Below are positions 42,650-54,241 of a stretch of DNA of 64,000 nucleotides, piece after piece. The stretch covers positions 6,138,001 to 6,202,000 of the forward strand of contig NC_063013.1 of assembly GCF_020509005.1 (NCBI RefSeq), given 5' to 3'. The notes under the pieces were generated by a model. It was not told the DNA's origin and did no database searches. It was given only the letters and a program-made list of their open reading frames with translations. The stretch comes from Fulvia fulva (taxonomy: Eukaryota; Ascomycota; Dothideomycetes; Mycosphaerellales; Mycosphaerellaceae). The position numbers and the translations under genes were made by a program. Positions within the stretch are counted from its first letter, which is position 1, and every line of letters begins with the position of its first letter.

Positions 42650-45600
42650 TCCTTTATCTATTAAGCAAAACGCTCTGCCTTTTCGGCGGATCGGCGTTAC
42701 TTAGTAGGTATTAGACGCTTAGGGAGGCTATCTTTATTAAAGTTACTAGTACGAGGATTACGACCTCGTTTGGTAAAGAATAGCGACACGCCTATTACTT
42801 CTATAATATAGTTGTTCTTTACGAATTCCGCTAGCGGAAGCCACTATACCTAATCTCCTTATACGTAGTCGACAAAGATACGGAGGTACTTCTCTATCTC
42901 CTTATTCGTGTTCTTAGACTATTTATTAGTCTTAGGATAGAAGGCTATAGACAACTTATAGACTATCCCTACTAGTTCGTAGAAGCGTTACTAGAAAGCT
43001 AATAGCTACTAACTACCTCGATCTATAACGATAGACAGAGGGGTACTATATAAGCGGTAGTAGTCCCGGACGAAGACCTCGGCGATATATTCGGCCGTTA
43101 TCTCCTTTACTAGGATTATATAGTATCCCTTACCCGTACGGTTAGTAATCGTAAGGGCATTAGTATATATAACGCTATTATAATTAGTACTCTTTAGTAG
43201 TCCTACTACGAAATCTATAGCAATTTCGTCCTATAGTTCAAACGGGATTAATAGGAGTTTTAGTAGCCCTAGATATTACGTCTACGAGGGTTTTAACGAG
43301 CGGCATTCGTAGTACTTAAAGATCTTATTACGTATATACTACGAAAGACCGGGCTAGACGAAGTCGCGAGTAATAAGCTCGTAGGTCTTCGTACGACCTA
43401 GGTAACTAGTAGAGGGGGTGCTATAATATACTTAGAAGACCTTAAAGCGGAAGCCCGGTACGTCTAGTACGAAGACGTTATAGCCGCCGTATCTATTCTT
43501 AATATAGATAAGGCCGCCTATAGCTACCGCCTCGCTATTATCTATACGGTACTAGCGTAGTAGCGTATAAGGCTCTCCTACGTCTAACTAGCGTAACGCT
43601 TACTATAGCTCCGCTTCTCCGTATATAACGCGGATCTTAGTTATAAGTTTATTGTCCCGTCGGCCTAGACGGATCTCTATCGGCGAGATGTTAAGGAATC
43701 GGTACTTAGGTAGTAACGCCTATTCTTAATACTATCTTCGTAGGTCGTTATTGTTTATAGGGACGTCCTATAGCCGCCGTATTAGAGTATTAGGTTTGAC
43801 ATTCGTCTTACTAGGGATATAGATAATCTTAAAGTAGAACTGTAATAAGAACTCGGACTAACGTGCCTAACGTCTATTTAGGACCTTAGTACTCGTAAAG
43901 TATTTAAGGTTCTTATAATTAGAGTATACTAGGATTAGCTTACCGCTTTCGTCGGTAAGGTTTTCGAAGTCGGCCTTATCTCTATTAATGTCTCTAGACA
44001 TAAGCTCTAGCCTCTATTCCTTAAAGGATTTTATAATAGCGAGTAGTTCCTTATTATAGATGTCGTAGTTATATTCTTACGGCGACATCTTCTTAGACAT
44101 AAAAGCTACTAGGCGCTATATACCGTCTTCTCCTTGCTACGACATTACTATAGTAGTGACGAAGTCTAACGTATCCGTTTCGAGCTTCGTTTCTCGTCCG
44201 GGTACGAAATGTACGAGCATAATGTCGTCCTTAGTAAACGCTTGTTTTATACGTTCGAAAGCGTCCTAATATTTGTTACCCTATACCTATAGTACGTCTT
44301 TCTTAGTAAGCTATATTATTGGGTAGGCGATGCCTAATTAGTTACGAATAAACCGTCTATAGAAGTTATAAAAGCTAAGGAAGGATAGAATATCTATTAG
44401 GTTACGAGGGGTCTCCTATTCTTAGATTATAGCGATCTTGTCCTTATCTATCTTAATACCGTCCGCGCCTATAATTAAGCTAAGGTACTTCGTCTCTTAG
44501 ACGTAAAACTCGTACTTATCGATATCGAGTTAAAGTCCTACCTCCTATAGCTTCGCTATGACCTTCTCGACGTAAACGATGTGCTTCTCTAGGGTGTCGC
44601 TAAATATAAGTGCGTTATCGAGGTACGCGGAGGTAAAATCGTCTAGGTACTCTCGGAGCGCGTTATTAATATATAACTAGAAGGTGCCGGGTGTATTATA
44701 GAGACTAAAGGGCATTACTAGACATTCGAATTGACCGTAGCGCGTAGTAAATGCCGTATTCTACTCGTCCCCTTCCGCGATACGTAAACGATTAAAGGTA
44801 GCGATTATATCGAGCTTAGTAAAGTACTTCTTACTACTAATCCGGTTAAGGGTATCTTAGATAAGTAGGATAGGGTACCTCGATTTTATAGTAATAGCGT
44901 TTAGGGCGCGGTAGTCGATATAGACGCGTAGTCTACTACCTAGTTTACGTACGATAATTACTAGTAATACTATAGGTAAGTTACTACGTTAGATATTACC
45001 TTTCTAAAGTTAGTCATCTACCTAAGCCTTTACTACTTCTAACTCTCTATTCGAAATCAGATAGCGCCGCTTAAACGGTAGCTAAGCATCCTTCTTTAGC
45101 TTAATCTTATAATCTAGGCTAGGGCGATAAGGTAGTAGCTTATCTAACTCTAACTTCGAGAACAGAGCTTACCGATAATAGTATATAGCCGGTAGCTTGC
45201 CGAGTACGTCGGGGTCCTTCTACTTCCGGTATAGCTTTTCTATAAACACGTTATAATCAGTTACGTTTCTTGCGTAGGCCTCTACCTAGTACTCCTATCG
45301 ATAACGGAGCGTCCTATAGTAGCTATCTTTAATATATATAGCGTACGCAAATATAGCGTTACCGCCTATAACCTTTCGTACTACTATAGCGTAAAGCCCT
45401 AACGCTTATACTATAACTAGATCGGCCGCGCTCTTAGCCGTATATACTTCGCGTAGGTTAATCTATATAGTATATACTTCCGTACCTCTCGTACGATAGA
45501 GTCTCCGGAGTTCGTATAAGTTGATCTACTTAATATCGTCTCTATACTTAGCCCTAACTCTTTCGGCGCCGACTTCGAGGGGCTAAGGGACCGGTATATC

Positions 45601-45983
45601 GCGGATGTCGGGTCCCTTAAGGCTATTATAGTCGAGTACCGGCGTTAGTAGTAACTCGGGGATAGGTAACGTTACTAGTAGGCTAACGTTCTTATAGAGA
45701 GAGTAATTCTAATAGTTAACGTCGTTAAAGGTAAGTACGCTTCGCTTCTAGTCTTTATAAGGGCTATACTTCGCGTACTATCTAAGGCTAAGGACTATAT
45801 CGTAGTAGGTATCGGTAACTAGGTATTTAACCGTCTCTATATAGCTTTAAAGGTTCAGTTTAATGTTTATAGCTTTAGTAATAATTATTAATACTTAGGA
45901 GCTATTACCTAGGCCTAGTATAAGGGGCTTAATATTATAGAGCGGGAATTTGTGTTTTTACGTAAAGGAAGTATTTACGAGTT
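42650..45983 (-). pseudogene. Gypsy pol: protease region, RT, RNase H, integrase, RIP-decayed
   Basis: Between the two LINE insertions, the minus strand gives a nearly continuous pol frame broken by TAG/TAA. From the right: LILGLGNSS and YDIVLSLR (protease end and linker, 45.95-45.75 kb), LPFKRRYLISNRELE and VYIDYRALNAITIKSRYP (RT start, 45.05-44.87 kb), then EGDE-NTAFTTRYGQFECLV (44.77-44.72). AYLDNALIFSDTLEKHI is at the catalytic site, then LVYSNYKNLKYFTSTK (RNase H) and FYELVGIVYKLSIAFYPKTN with EKYLRIFVDYV (integrase core). The motif order PR-RT-RH-IN identifies Gypsy. The altered catalytic Asp codon is a G-to-A change as expected from RIP. Confidence 0.8.
45972..45983 (+). repeat. TSD of LINE copy 2 (left)
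   Basis: TATTTACGAGTT, repeated at 50975-50986. Confidence 0.85.
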
Positions 45984-46099
45984 AACTTGTGAGTTCAACT
46001 TGTGACTAACAAAAGGCTTATCGATCTCTGCGCCAAAACAAGACACATTCGAAAGCTCTTATCAAGGCCATTCCAACGATATATAAAGCAGGCCACTGC

Positions 46100-47496
46100 C
46101 CCTAGGACTGAGGGAGTTCTACCTCATTCAATCTGGACAGCTTGAAGCTCTCTTCACCCTGTTTCTTCAGCTCCAAACGCCGCGGAGGTGCCTAGCTACA
46201 TTAGGCAACTCCTAGGCAATAGCAGCCCAGGCTACGGCACTAACGGCGCCTACGGCCCTACAGGCGAAGCCCCCCTAAGACAACTGGCAGCAACTTATAG
46301 AGGACGCAAAAAGTATAGAAACTAACGATCAGCTCCCTTACCGGTCTCTATAGGTAATGATCACTCAGCTACGCACGGCGCTTGTACTGTCGTATCACCG
46401 AGGGCAACAAGAAATGAGGACGACGTCCTAGGCGATTAGCAAGGCCACCCGGAATCAACACCCCTATAGCTAGGCATCGGTCGCGGCATCGATACTAGGC
46501 CCCCGCCCAACGCACGATGCAGTTACGATCCGCATTGCAGCAAAGGAAGACTAGGCCGAAGTTACGAAGCTATCGAACAAGGAGCTCGCCTAACGAATCA
46601 ACTAACTAGGGGTGGTCGCAGTAAACTAACAGTCTAACGGCACTCTATAGATCTATACTAGCTCTGCTACTACTAGGAGGCACCTAGAGGCACAGCCACA
46701 GTGGGCATCTAAGGTTGCGGCATTAGCGAAGGTCTTAACGAAACAATTTACGATCCTAGTCCACGACATGCCTAAGGAGTTTGACCTAACTAACCAGGGT
46801 CACCTACGCGCTCTCTAAGAGGACAACCCGGTCACTCTTAACTCTCTAATCCAGAAGGCGACTTAGCTCCATAGGAAATGGCCAGAAGGCAAGAAGGCCT
46901 CGGCGCTAATAGTATAGCTACAAGACGCGAAAGCGGCGGATCTAGCGATAGAACAAGGCCTGGTCTAGCAATATAGCCTCAAGACAGTAGAAAAGCACTC
47001 CTTATCCTTTCGTGTCCTCCAATACTTCAAATGCCAACAGTATGGACACCAAACCTACACGTGTACAAACAAGCAGGCCTGCTCGAACTGTATAGGAGAC
47101 TATATGTCTAGGGACTGTACATCGACTACGAGACGGTACGCGAACTGTCCGGGGCACTACCTATCGTATAGTGCGGAATGCCCATAGCGGAAACTAGCGA
47201 AAAACAAGGCAATCACAAACAGAACCGTCGCCCTAAGATTCTACGGCGACCGTAAGGCTAGCCTACACCGGAACTAACTAGCGGCGGTCGGGCATAAGCG
47301 CCCTAGGGCCGAGAACGATGTAAAGGATGCGCAACCTAGGGCGTACGGGAGGCCACGTGCTCTACTAGCTACGGCGAGGGAATCTAACCAGGCCCGGCTC
47401 CCCTTTAGTACATAGCCGATAGGCGTAGACTAGGACGTACAGGGCAGTAGGACACAGGACGATACAGAGGAAATGATTGTCGATGCCGATGACTAG
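46100..47496 (+). pseudogene. LINE copy 2 ORF1 (gag-like, zinc knuckle), RIP stops
   Basis: The frame gives LREFYLIQSGQLEALF near 46.11 kb and a Gln/Ala-rich N-terminal part. A CCHC-type knuckle lies near 47032 (KCQQYGHQTYTC); the first Cys is lost here but kept in copy 1 as CFK. A second Cys/His cluster (ACSNCIGDYMS, then ANCPGHYLSY) follows. It ends EEMIVDADD with TAG at 47494, overlapping the ORF2 start by 8 bp. RNA-binding gag-like function is inferred from the knuckles. Interruptions are TAG or TAA. Confidence 0.7.
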
Positions 47497-50400
47497 CCTC
47501 GACACGCTTAGCATCATCTAGTATAACGTCAACTATAGCAAGGATATAGTCCAGAACCATTTCCTACACGAGGCGGACCCGCGCGTCCACCACGTCCTTG
47601 TAATCTAGGAGCTATAGATTAACCCGCACTATAAGAGACCAACGACCTGCAAGTTACTAGGCTACACGACATGCCTACGAGGCGACGGCAGACCCCGCAC
47701 GTGCTTCTATGTCAGCAAGGACATACTAGAATCCGACTGGGAGGTAGTGTACTACGCAGACGAAGAAGGCGGGGGCGATATTACCTCCCTCCACGTAGGT
47801 AGCACCTGGATACACAACCTATATATACAACCGCTAGCCTCGAGGTCTAGCCGCGACCTAGGGGTCTACAGACACCTAGACAGTACGCTCAAGAGACAAG
47901 GGTGCCACATCGTAGTAGGAGACTTCAATATACACCACCCTTCCTAGGAAAGCCTTATACAGCCGCACCCTATAGCCGACGAAGTACTCGACTTGATGGC
48001 GAGCAACGCAATTGCCCTCAATACCCCGAAGGACCTGGGCACCTAGAAGAGAGGGGGACTCCAAGGCACGATCGACCTCTCCTGGATCTCAGATAGCTAC
48101 TACCACACGGTAACCTACTGTGGGATCGAACATGAACTCGAGGCGTCGTCAGACCACATGCTAGTCAGGACCTCTATTGCGACACAGATACAACGCACAC
48201 CAGCGGGAACCCCTAAGCCAAACTGGGGAAAGGCCCACTGGGCCAACATCTAGGCGTACCTCGATAACTCTAAGAGGCTAGTCCAGATCGCGTAGTAGCA
48301 ATACAACAGTAAAGACGAGATAGACGAAGCAGTCTAGGGGTTGATAGACGAAATAAGAAAAGCGACCTCACTTTACGTTCCGCTTGCCTAACTAACGACA
48401 TAGTCCAAACTATACTAAACGCCGGAGTGCACTACGGTAGTAAGAGAAGTAAGGAGAGCCCGCCGGGTGTGGACGAGCAGCTATAGCGAGGAGGCCTAGA
48501 ACGTATATAGGGAGGCATACCAACAGAAGAAAGCTATAATACGAAGGGAGAAAGTAGTCGGCTAGAGGGCTATAGTGGAAGAAATCGCCGGCAAGCTAGA
48601 GAGGATGTGGAAGCTAGCGAAATGGGCCCGACAGGACCCTATATAGGGCCCCTCCTTCTCTATCCTAGCGCTATAATCGCCTAGTGGCCCGGTTAGCGAC
48701 CCCGAGGCCAAGGCGCGTCTACTAGCTAGTAAGTTCTTCCCGCCCCTAGTCGAGGCTGATCTAAGCGACATAAACAGCTCTACTCCCCTAGCCCCTAGCA
48801 TCGCGGTCTAATAGGAGGTGTCCGAGGGAGAAGTTGCCGCTATACTAAGGAAGTTGCCGGCGAAGAAAGCCCCGGGGCCGGATGGGATCCCAAACGAGCT
48901 ACTAAAGAAGTGTAGAGATCAACTAGCCCCAGCAGTTACAGCGATCTTCAACGCCTGCCTACAGACCGGGTACCACCCGATAGCTTTTAAACAATCGACG
49001 ACAGTGGTCCTACGCAAGCCGTAGAAGGAAGACTATACGTAGGTGAAGTCGTACCGCCCAATTGCGCTCCTTAACACTCTTGGGAAGGCGCTTAAGAAGC
49101 TGGTTGTAACGAGACTCTCCGAGGCGGTAGAGGAACACTCCCTACTCCCGGACACCTAGATGGGTACGCGCCCATAGCGATCGACGCTATCCGCGATGGA
49201 ACTTATCACCTCTTAGGTAAAGGCTATCTAGTATAAGAATAGGGACAAGGTGGCTTCCTTACTTAGCCTAGACATATCGGGAGCCTTCGACTACGTGTTA
49301 TACCCGCGGCTACTCTATATCCTAAGGTCGAAAGGACTCCCTAAGTAGCTTATTAACTTCGTACGGTCCTACCTCCAAAACCGTAGTACGTCGATCCTGG
49401 TCGGCCAGTATAGAAGCCCATTTTAAGCAGTCTACACTAGAATCCCGCAAGGCTCAACGCTAGCACCTATTCTGTTCCTCTTCTTTATGGCGACGCTGCT
49501 CCCAGCCCTAGAATCCCAGAACACCGCTACGAGCGGCTTCGTAGACGACACAAACATCCTAGCGTGGTCTTCCTCGACTAAGGAGAACTGTAGGCTACTA
49601 GAAGAGAAGCACAAGATCTGCGAGGACTAGGCTAGGAGGCACGGGGCTCGGTTTGCCCCAGAAAAGTACAATCTGATACACTTTACGCGCCGGCCACGGT
49701 TCCACAATATGCAAGCTTCTATCCAGATATAGGGGCACACGACTAACCCGGCAAATCAGCTCAGGATCCTCGGACTATAGGTGGACCCGGCGCTACGGTA
49801 GAGGAAGCACGTATAGGCAATATTACGGAAAGCTGAACAGAATATAGCATCATGCCAGAGGCTCACTACGTCCACATAGGGGGCGGACTTCCGGCAGTCA
49901 CGACTTCTATATACGGCTATTGTACGGCCAGTCCTTACCTATAGCAGCCAAGTGTGGTCCTTAGGCGAGAGGGCCTGCCTATCGAAGGGACTCGTCGCGC
50001 CGCTAGCGAAGATCCAAAACCAATGCCTAAGGAAGGTCACCGGGGCATATAAGTCGACACTAACGAGGATGCTTAAGCACGAGACCGCTATACCGCCGAT
50101 CGACCTATATATCCAGGGACTACGGACCTCCTACTTAGGCAAGTCGGCACAGTACCTAGTACAGAAGGTCATCGCCAGTGCAGTCGTAAGGGCCCGCGAA
50201 TCAGTACTAGCGCATAGGGGCATTCGACCCGGAAACGAGCCGAACTACCGGGCAAGGGACGAACAGCTAGCAACATAATGGGAAGGTGAGAAATCGTTTG
50301 TAGAGCAACTATAGAAAGAGAGGTGGAACAACTAGGTTGTAGGGCATAGTAGACGCCCTTAGCCAGCGGGACAACCTAAGGAATGGTCAGCTACAAAATC

Positions 50401-50800
50401 CGCGGTCAAGCACCCCCCGAAGCTCATCTACTACCGCCTTACGAGGGCACAGAGTAGCATAGCAACCTAACTGCGAAGCGAACACATCGGCCTCCAGGGG
50501 TACCTATCATAGAGGAAGGTTCCAGGATACACGAATACTAGCTACCCCTACGGCTATCGCTCCTAGAACGTACGGCACGCACTCCTCGTCTGTCCGAGGT
50601 GGTCGCTAGGAAGGGGGGAGTGGATGGCAAAGGCGAGGAACCGGACGATTAGGGCACTTCTTAATAACGCTAAGGACCTACGGCGCATTACGAACTAGAT
50701 ACTAGAGAAGGGCTGGCTAGAACAGTACCGCCTAGTAGGAACAGTGTAGGAAGAGAGGACACGACGTAGCGCGACGAGACCGGCTAGGAGCGGGGGCTAA
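47489..50800 (+). pseudogene. LINE copy 2 ORF2 (endonuclease-reverse transcriptase), RIP stops only
   Basis: From ATG 47489 to TAA 50798 is one frame of 1103 codons without a frameshift. All long open pieces (47747-47947, 48818-49024, 49952-50278) lie in it. Domains in order: apurinic-like endonuclease (SII-YNVNYSKDIV at the start; HIVVGDFNIHHPS near residue 145), RT (KAPGPDGIPNELLK near 48870; PQGSTLAPILFLFFMA near 49450; GFVDDTNILA near 49540), a post-RT region (KIQNQCLRKVTGAYKST), and a C-terminal Cys/His block (LLVCPRWSLGRGEW near 50590). The catalytic FVDD is intact. Stops are almost all TAG where Gln or Trp is expected. No RNase H domain is evident. Confidence 0.82.
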
Positions 50801-50986
50801 CGGGGTAGTGACATAGACTACGTACGTTCAGAGGGAAAGCTAAACTAGACAAGGAGTAGTCGGGGGCGGGAAGGGTTTTCACCTATTCGGGTTTCCCTTT
50901 GTACATAACAATAGATATATACCTGCATAGGCCGGATAGGGTCCTAGAACAGGGGAATAACAAATCTATCTATCTATTTACGAGTT

Positions 50987-53555
50987 TAGAGTTAGTACTA
51001 TTACTAAGGAAGGTATATATATATATATATATATTCTATTTGCCCTACCCTCTACTATAAAGTAATACAAGACTTCGGGTCCTTTATCTACTTCTATAGA
51101 AGAGGGCGTGCTCGCTCGGGCTTATAAGGAAAACGCCTATACGTTACGGGTATATTTATAAGGTTCGTAAGGGTATGAGTTCTAGTATAAGACTTCCTAA
51201 GGCGGACTATTATCTATTACGCTCAAATAATAGCTTAGGCATTTCCCGCCGGTACTTTAGTAACCGTAAGGCCGTTATTATTAGCCTTCTTCTTAGGACG
51301 CTTATATAGGTCAAGTAGGTAGCCGGCGGCGCCTAAGACGTAGCCGGTACCCCGGTAGCGTAGGTAGCTACCGCTAGCGATAATCTAAGTACGCTAATCT
51401 TAAGTAAGTTATATAAGGTTATTATAATAATTAGGGCGGTCCTTCTACGGAAGGAGCGGCTAATTAGTATAAGGAGAGCGACCGAGAGGTATACCGTTAT
51501 CTAAAGAGAGTACCGGTAGTATAATCTACCCTACTATAGGAGGTACCGATACCGTACCGTTACCCTTAGGTATAGTCGTCTTCTTGTCCTTCTTCTCGTC
51601 GTTCTTAGTACGTAGTAGGTCGTGTTTAAGTTAAGCTAGCTCGCTCTCTAGGCGGTAGTATTGCCGAGTAAGCTCCTTAACCGACTTCGCGTTAGGTAAT
51701 ACGACTAGTCGATTACGGTACTTAAAGCTTAGCTTCTTCTTAAGCTCGATAACCTCGTACTTACGGCTCGCGCCTTATAGGAGCTAGGCGCGCTTACGTT
51801 AGAACTTAGTATAGAACTCGGAGAACTTGTTATTCTCTACTATCTTAAGCGCGTCTATATTATTACGCGCGGTGCCCTCGGGATTATAGTCGCCGAAGTT
51901 CTTATCTAGGAAACGTAGGCATTTCTTTACGCTCTTAAATAGCCGGCTCGCGGAGGGAATCTTAGAGAAGACGATCTTCTAGGGAATATAGTTACGGAGT
52001 ATAGAGTATACTAACCCTATAGTAGTTTCTTATACGAAACGTAGGGCGGATAGTACGTCCTTAAAGATAGAAGCGGCAAGCTTATTACCGAGTTAAGTAG
52101 TCTACTTATTAAGTATCGGCGAGTCTTTACTACCTATATTCTCTCCTAAGAATTTGGGCTTAGGTACTTTAGTACGGGAACTCGTCTTAAAGTCTTCTAC
52201 TATAGTTCGGTTATAGCGTACGATATCTACGCTACTGTCTATAATCTCGAAGTCGTCGTCGTCGTCGACGATAACGGTCTCTTATCTCTTTCTCGATCTC
52301 TTGTCCTTACCCTTACTCTTACGGCGCGGACGCTCTTCGAAATCGGAATTAGAGTCTAAGGACGAGTCGGAGGAATCGGGGTCGGAGGAGTTATTAGCGA
52401 ATCGCTCCTTACGTTACTTCCGCGTAGGCTTCGTAGCGGGTTATTCGGCGTACTTTTTAGCTAGTTTATTACCGCGTCGACGTCGTGACTCGGAGAGGGA
52501 GCGGGCGCTACGCTCCTTAGGTTTCTCGGTAGTACGGCTACGCTTAGCTTCCTCGAGATCCTGTTTAAGCGTAGCGATAGTCTACTATAGCCCTACTACG
52601 TCGGTAGCCGTAGGGGCGGAGTCGTCCGGTACGAGTATTTCTAGTTTAGCGACTTTAACTTTAAATATATCGACCTCCTTTTCGGCTCTCTTAGTAGAGC
52701 TATACTAGTCATTAGCCTACTTCCTATACTTAGTGACGTCCTAGTTAGCCTTTATAAGGTCCTTATTAGCCTGTTCTAGGTCCTACTTACATTCCTACTT
52801 TTGCTTTTCCGTATATTATAGTTCGGTATATACTTCCTCGAACTTCTTCTTATTTAGCTCGTTAGCTTAATATAGCGCCGCCCTATCTAGGATACCTTAG
52901 CGGTGATCAGCCTCGAGTTTGCGAAGGGCGTAGGCAATTACCTCTAGTTAGTTCTAGACGTAGTCGTAAAACTAAGTCGCGTTAAGTAACCGTAGCTAGT
53001 CGAGTAGGATACGGTATGTCCCGGTACGACCGCGATCGTCTATATAGTTAATAGCAAAGTCCTTACGAGTATTGTCGGTTGACCTATTCTTATCGAGGTG
53101 GTCTATAATATCGCCCTCGTAGAGCAATACTACGAGGTTAAAAGTGTCTATAATTTCGGGTTAGGTATCCTCTCCTTCCTCCTCTTCTAGGAGCCTATCG
53201 AGAACCGCGCGTTCCTTATTAGCGTACTTAGTAAAGGGATCTAGTAGGACGGTGTCGTCGGACTAGGTGTACTAATCGGATCGCGTAAAAAGTTCTAAGT
53301 TTCGAGTTAGTCGCGCGCGGCGCTCGATATATTAAGTATTCGCGCCGCCGCCGCCGCTAGGGCAACCGGTGCCCTATAGCCTAGCTATAATATAGTGATA
53401 CGCCTTCTTAGCGTCTTGATCTAGGGCGAAAGAGAGAGCACTACGCTACTTTTACGCTAGTACGAGTCGGGGATTTTAAGGAGTCGTAATATTATAATTT
53501 CTAGAGTCTTAAGCGGCGCTAAATATAGTAGCGTCCTTAATATAAGCTATCGAAG
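50987..53555 (-). pseudogene. Gypsy gag region, RIP-decayed
   Basis: On the minus strand from 53.5 kb, a degenerate frame reads LSFALDQDAKKAYHYIIARL, then LLDPFTKYANKERAVLDRLL with an acidic run, then NLVVLLYEGDIIDHLDKNRS and KDFAINYIDDRGRTGTYRIL. A Lys/Glu-rich coiled-coil stretch follows further on. Its place directly after the 5' LTR and its composition fit gag. A (TA)n run lies at 51012-51034. The plus-strand frame at 52301-52708 is an antisense shadow. Confidence 0.6.
53545..53553 (-). other. candidate primer-binding site of the Gypsy element (self-priming type)
   Basis: Two bases inside the 5' LTR, the minus strand reads TCGATAGCT. This is the exact complement of AGCTATCGA inside the LTR (53604-53612). 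A typical tRNA 3'-end complement starting TGG is not seen. See findings. Confidence 0.45.
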
Positions 53556-53745
53556 TATTACGAGACTATAGTAGGAGAGTATAAGGGTATAGTGTTAACG
53601 AAGTCGATAGCTAAAGAGAGAAGAGAGTCTAAGAACGAGGCCTATACTTAAAGGCCGAGGTGTCGGGCGTCGGCATCGGGCCGAGCTTAGTCATCCGGGT
53701 CACGTGATCAGATTCGAATCCTCTACTTACGGAGCGGCCGTGACA
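53556..53745 (-). repeat. 5' LTR of chromodomain Gypsy element
   Basis: A 190-bp LTR, TATTAC (mutated TGTCAC) to GTGACA on the plus strand, matching 36565-36769 apart from RIP changes and a 15-bp length difference at the CACGTG box. The minus strand has a TATA-like TTTAAGTATA (53652-53643) about 30 bp before AGCTATCGA. Confidence 0.85.
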
Positions 53746-53750
53746 TATAG
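53746..53750 (+). repeat. TSD of Gypsy element (right)
   Basis: TATAG directly after the LTR; pairs with 36560-36564. Confidence 0.8.
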
Positions 53751-53902
53751 AGAGGCTATAATCCTAGAAGGGATAGAAGACTCGGATAGCGATAAAGACA
53801 ATACGCCGGAGGCTCTAAGCTCTAATAATAAGGGTAAGGAAAGAGTACGACAAGTAACTAAGAAGAGGATAACTCGAATAAGAGTACTATGACGTTAGGA
53901 AT

Positions 53903-54241
53903 TATTACGAATATAGGTTAGTAGGCATATCGTACGGTACTAAGACTGACTTAGTATATACTAAGCTAGTCGAGACAATAGTGCGGTAATACTACTATAA
54001 TACCGTACGAATAGTAGGAGCGACTTAGAGGACCTAAAGTCGCTTAGCTAGTTAGTACGAGACTATCGGAGGAACTACCGTCGTAGGATAAGATATAGGT
54101 AAAACCGATAAGGCGTAGTATATAGAACTAGGACTAGAGTAATATCCCTCTATATAGGTATAAGAGACGTAGTCTCTATACTAATAGTAGAGACACCTTT
54201 AGTACTAAACACTATTCTACTATATACCTTTATATACTATA
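53903..54241 (+). repeat. 5' LTR of Copia element
   Basis: About 339 bp from TATTACG (mutated TGTTACG) to ACTATA, nearly identical to 58892-59231. Remaining differences are mainly C/T and G/A. Confidence 0.85.

Larger units (their letters stand above)
45984..50974 (+). mobile_element. LINE copy 2 (Tad1-like non-LTR), least mutated copy
   Basis: This 4991-bp plus-strand element has a 12-bp TSD and an ATCT-repeat tail. It keeps many CpA/TpG sites that are TpA in copy 1, so it escaped part of the RIP. ORF1 (about 46.1-47.496 kb) and ORF2 (47489-50800) can both be followed in a constant frame; see the two pseudogene entries. The first 36 bp (AACTTGTGAGTTCAACTTGT...) are not shared with copy 1. 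It sits in the Gypsy element between gag and the protease/RT part. Confidence 0.9.
36565..53745 (-). mobile_element. Gypsy-type LTR retrotransposon with chromodomain (chromovirus), hosting two LINEs
   Basis: LTRs at 36565-36769 and 53556-53745 and the 5-bp TSD TATAG bound it. Without the two LINE insertions it is about 7.1 kb. Minus-strand order is gag (53.5-51.0 kb, charged and coiled-coil, with LDRLLEEEEGED), then a protease-side segment (YDIVL near 45.8 kb) and RT (VYIDYRALNAITIK at about 44.9 kb; AYLDNALIFS at about 44.62 kb, where the usual second Asp reads Asn). RNase H (VYSNYKNLKYF near 43.9 kb) and integrase (KLSIAFYPKTN near 42.95 kb) follow, interrupted by LINE copy 1. Last comes a chromodomain at about 37.15-37.29 kb (ILVK-KGYLGSKST-EPAS). 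Stops are mostly TAG/TAA explained by RIP. Possible self-priming features are listed in findings. Confidence 0.88.

Noticed and set aside
40225..48801. Matching 79-codon minus-strand frames at 40225-40464 and 48562-48801
   Set aside because: Their near identity comes from the two LINE copies; they lie antisense to ORF2 and have no motif.
52301..52708. 135-codon plus-strand Ser/Arg-rich frame
   Set aside because: Antisense to the degenerate Gypsy gag frame; the composition reflects the opposite strand.
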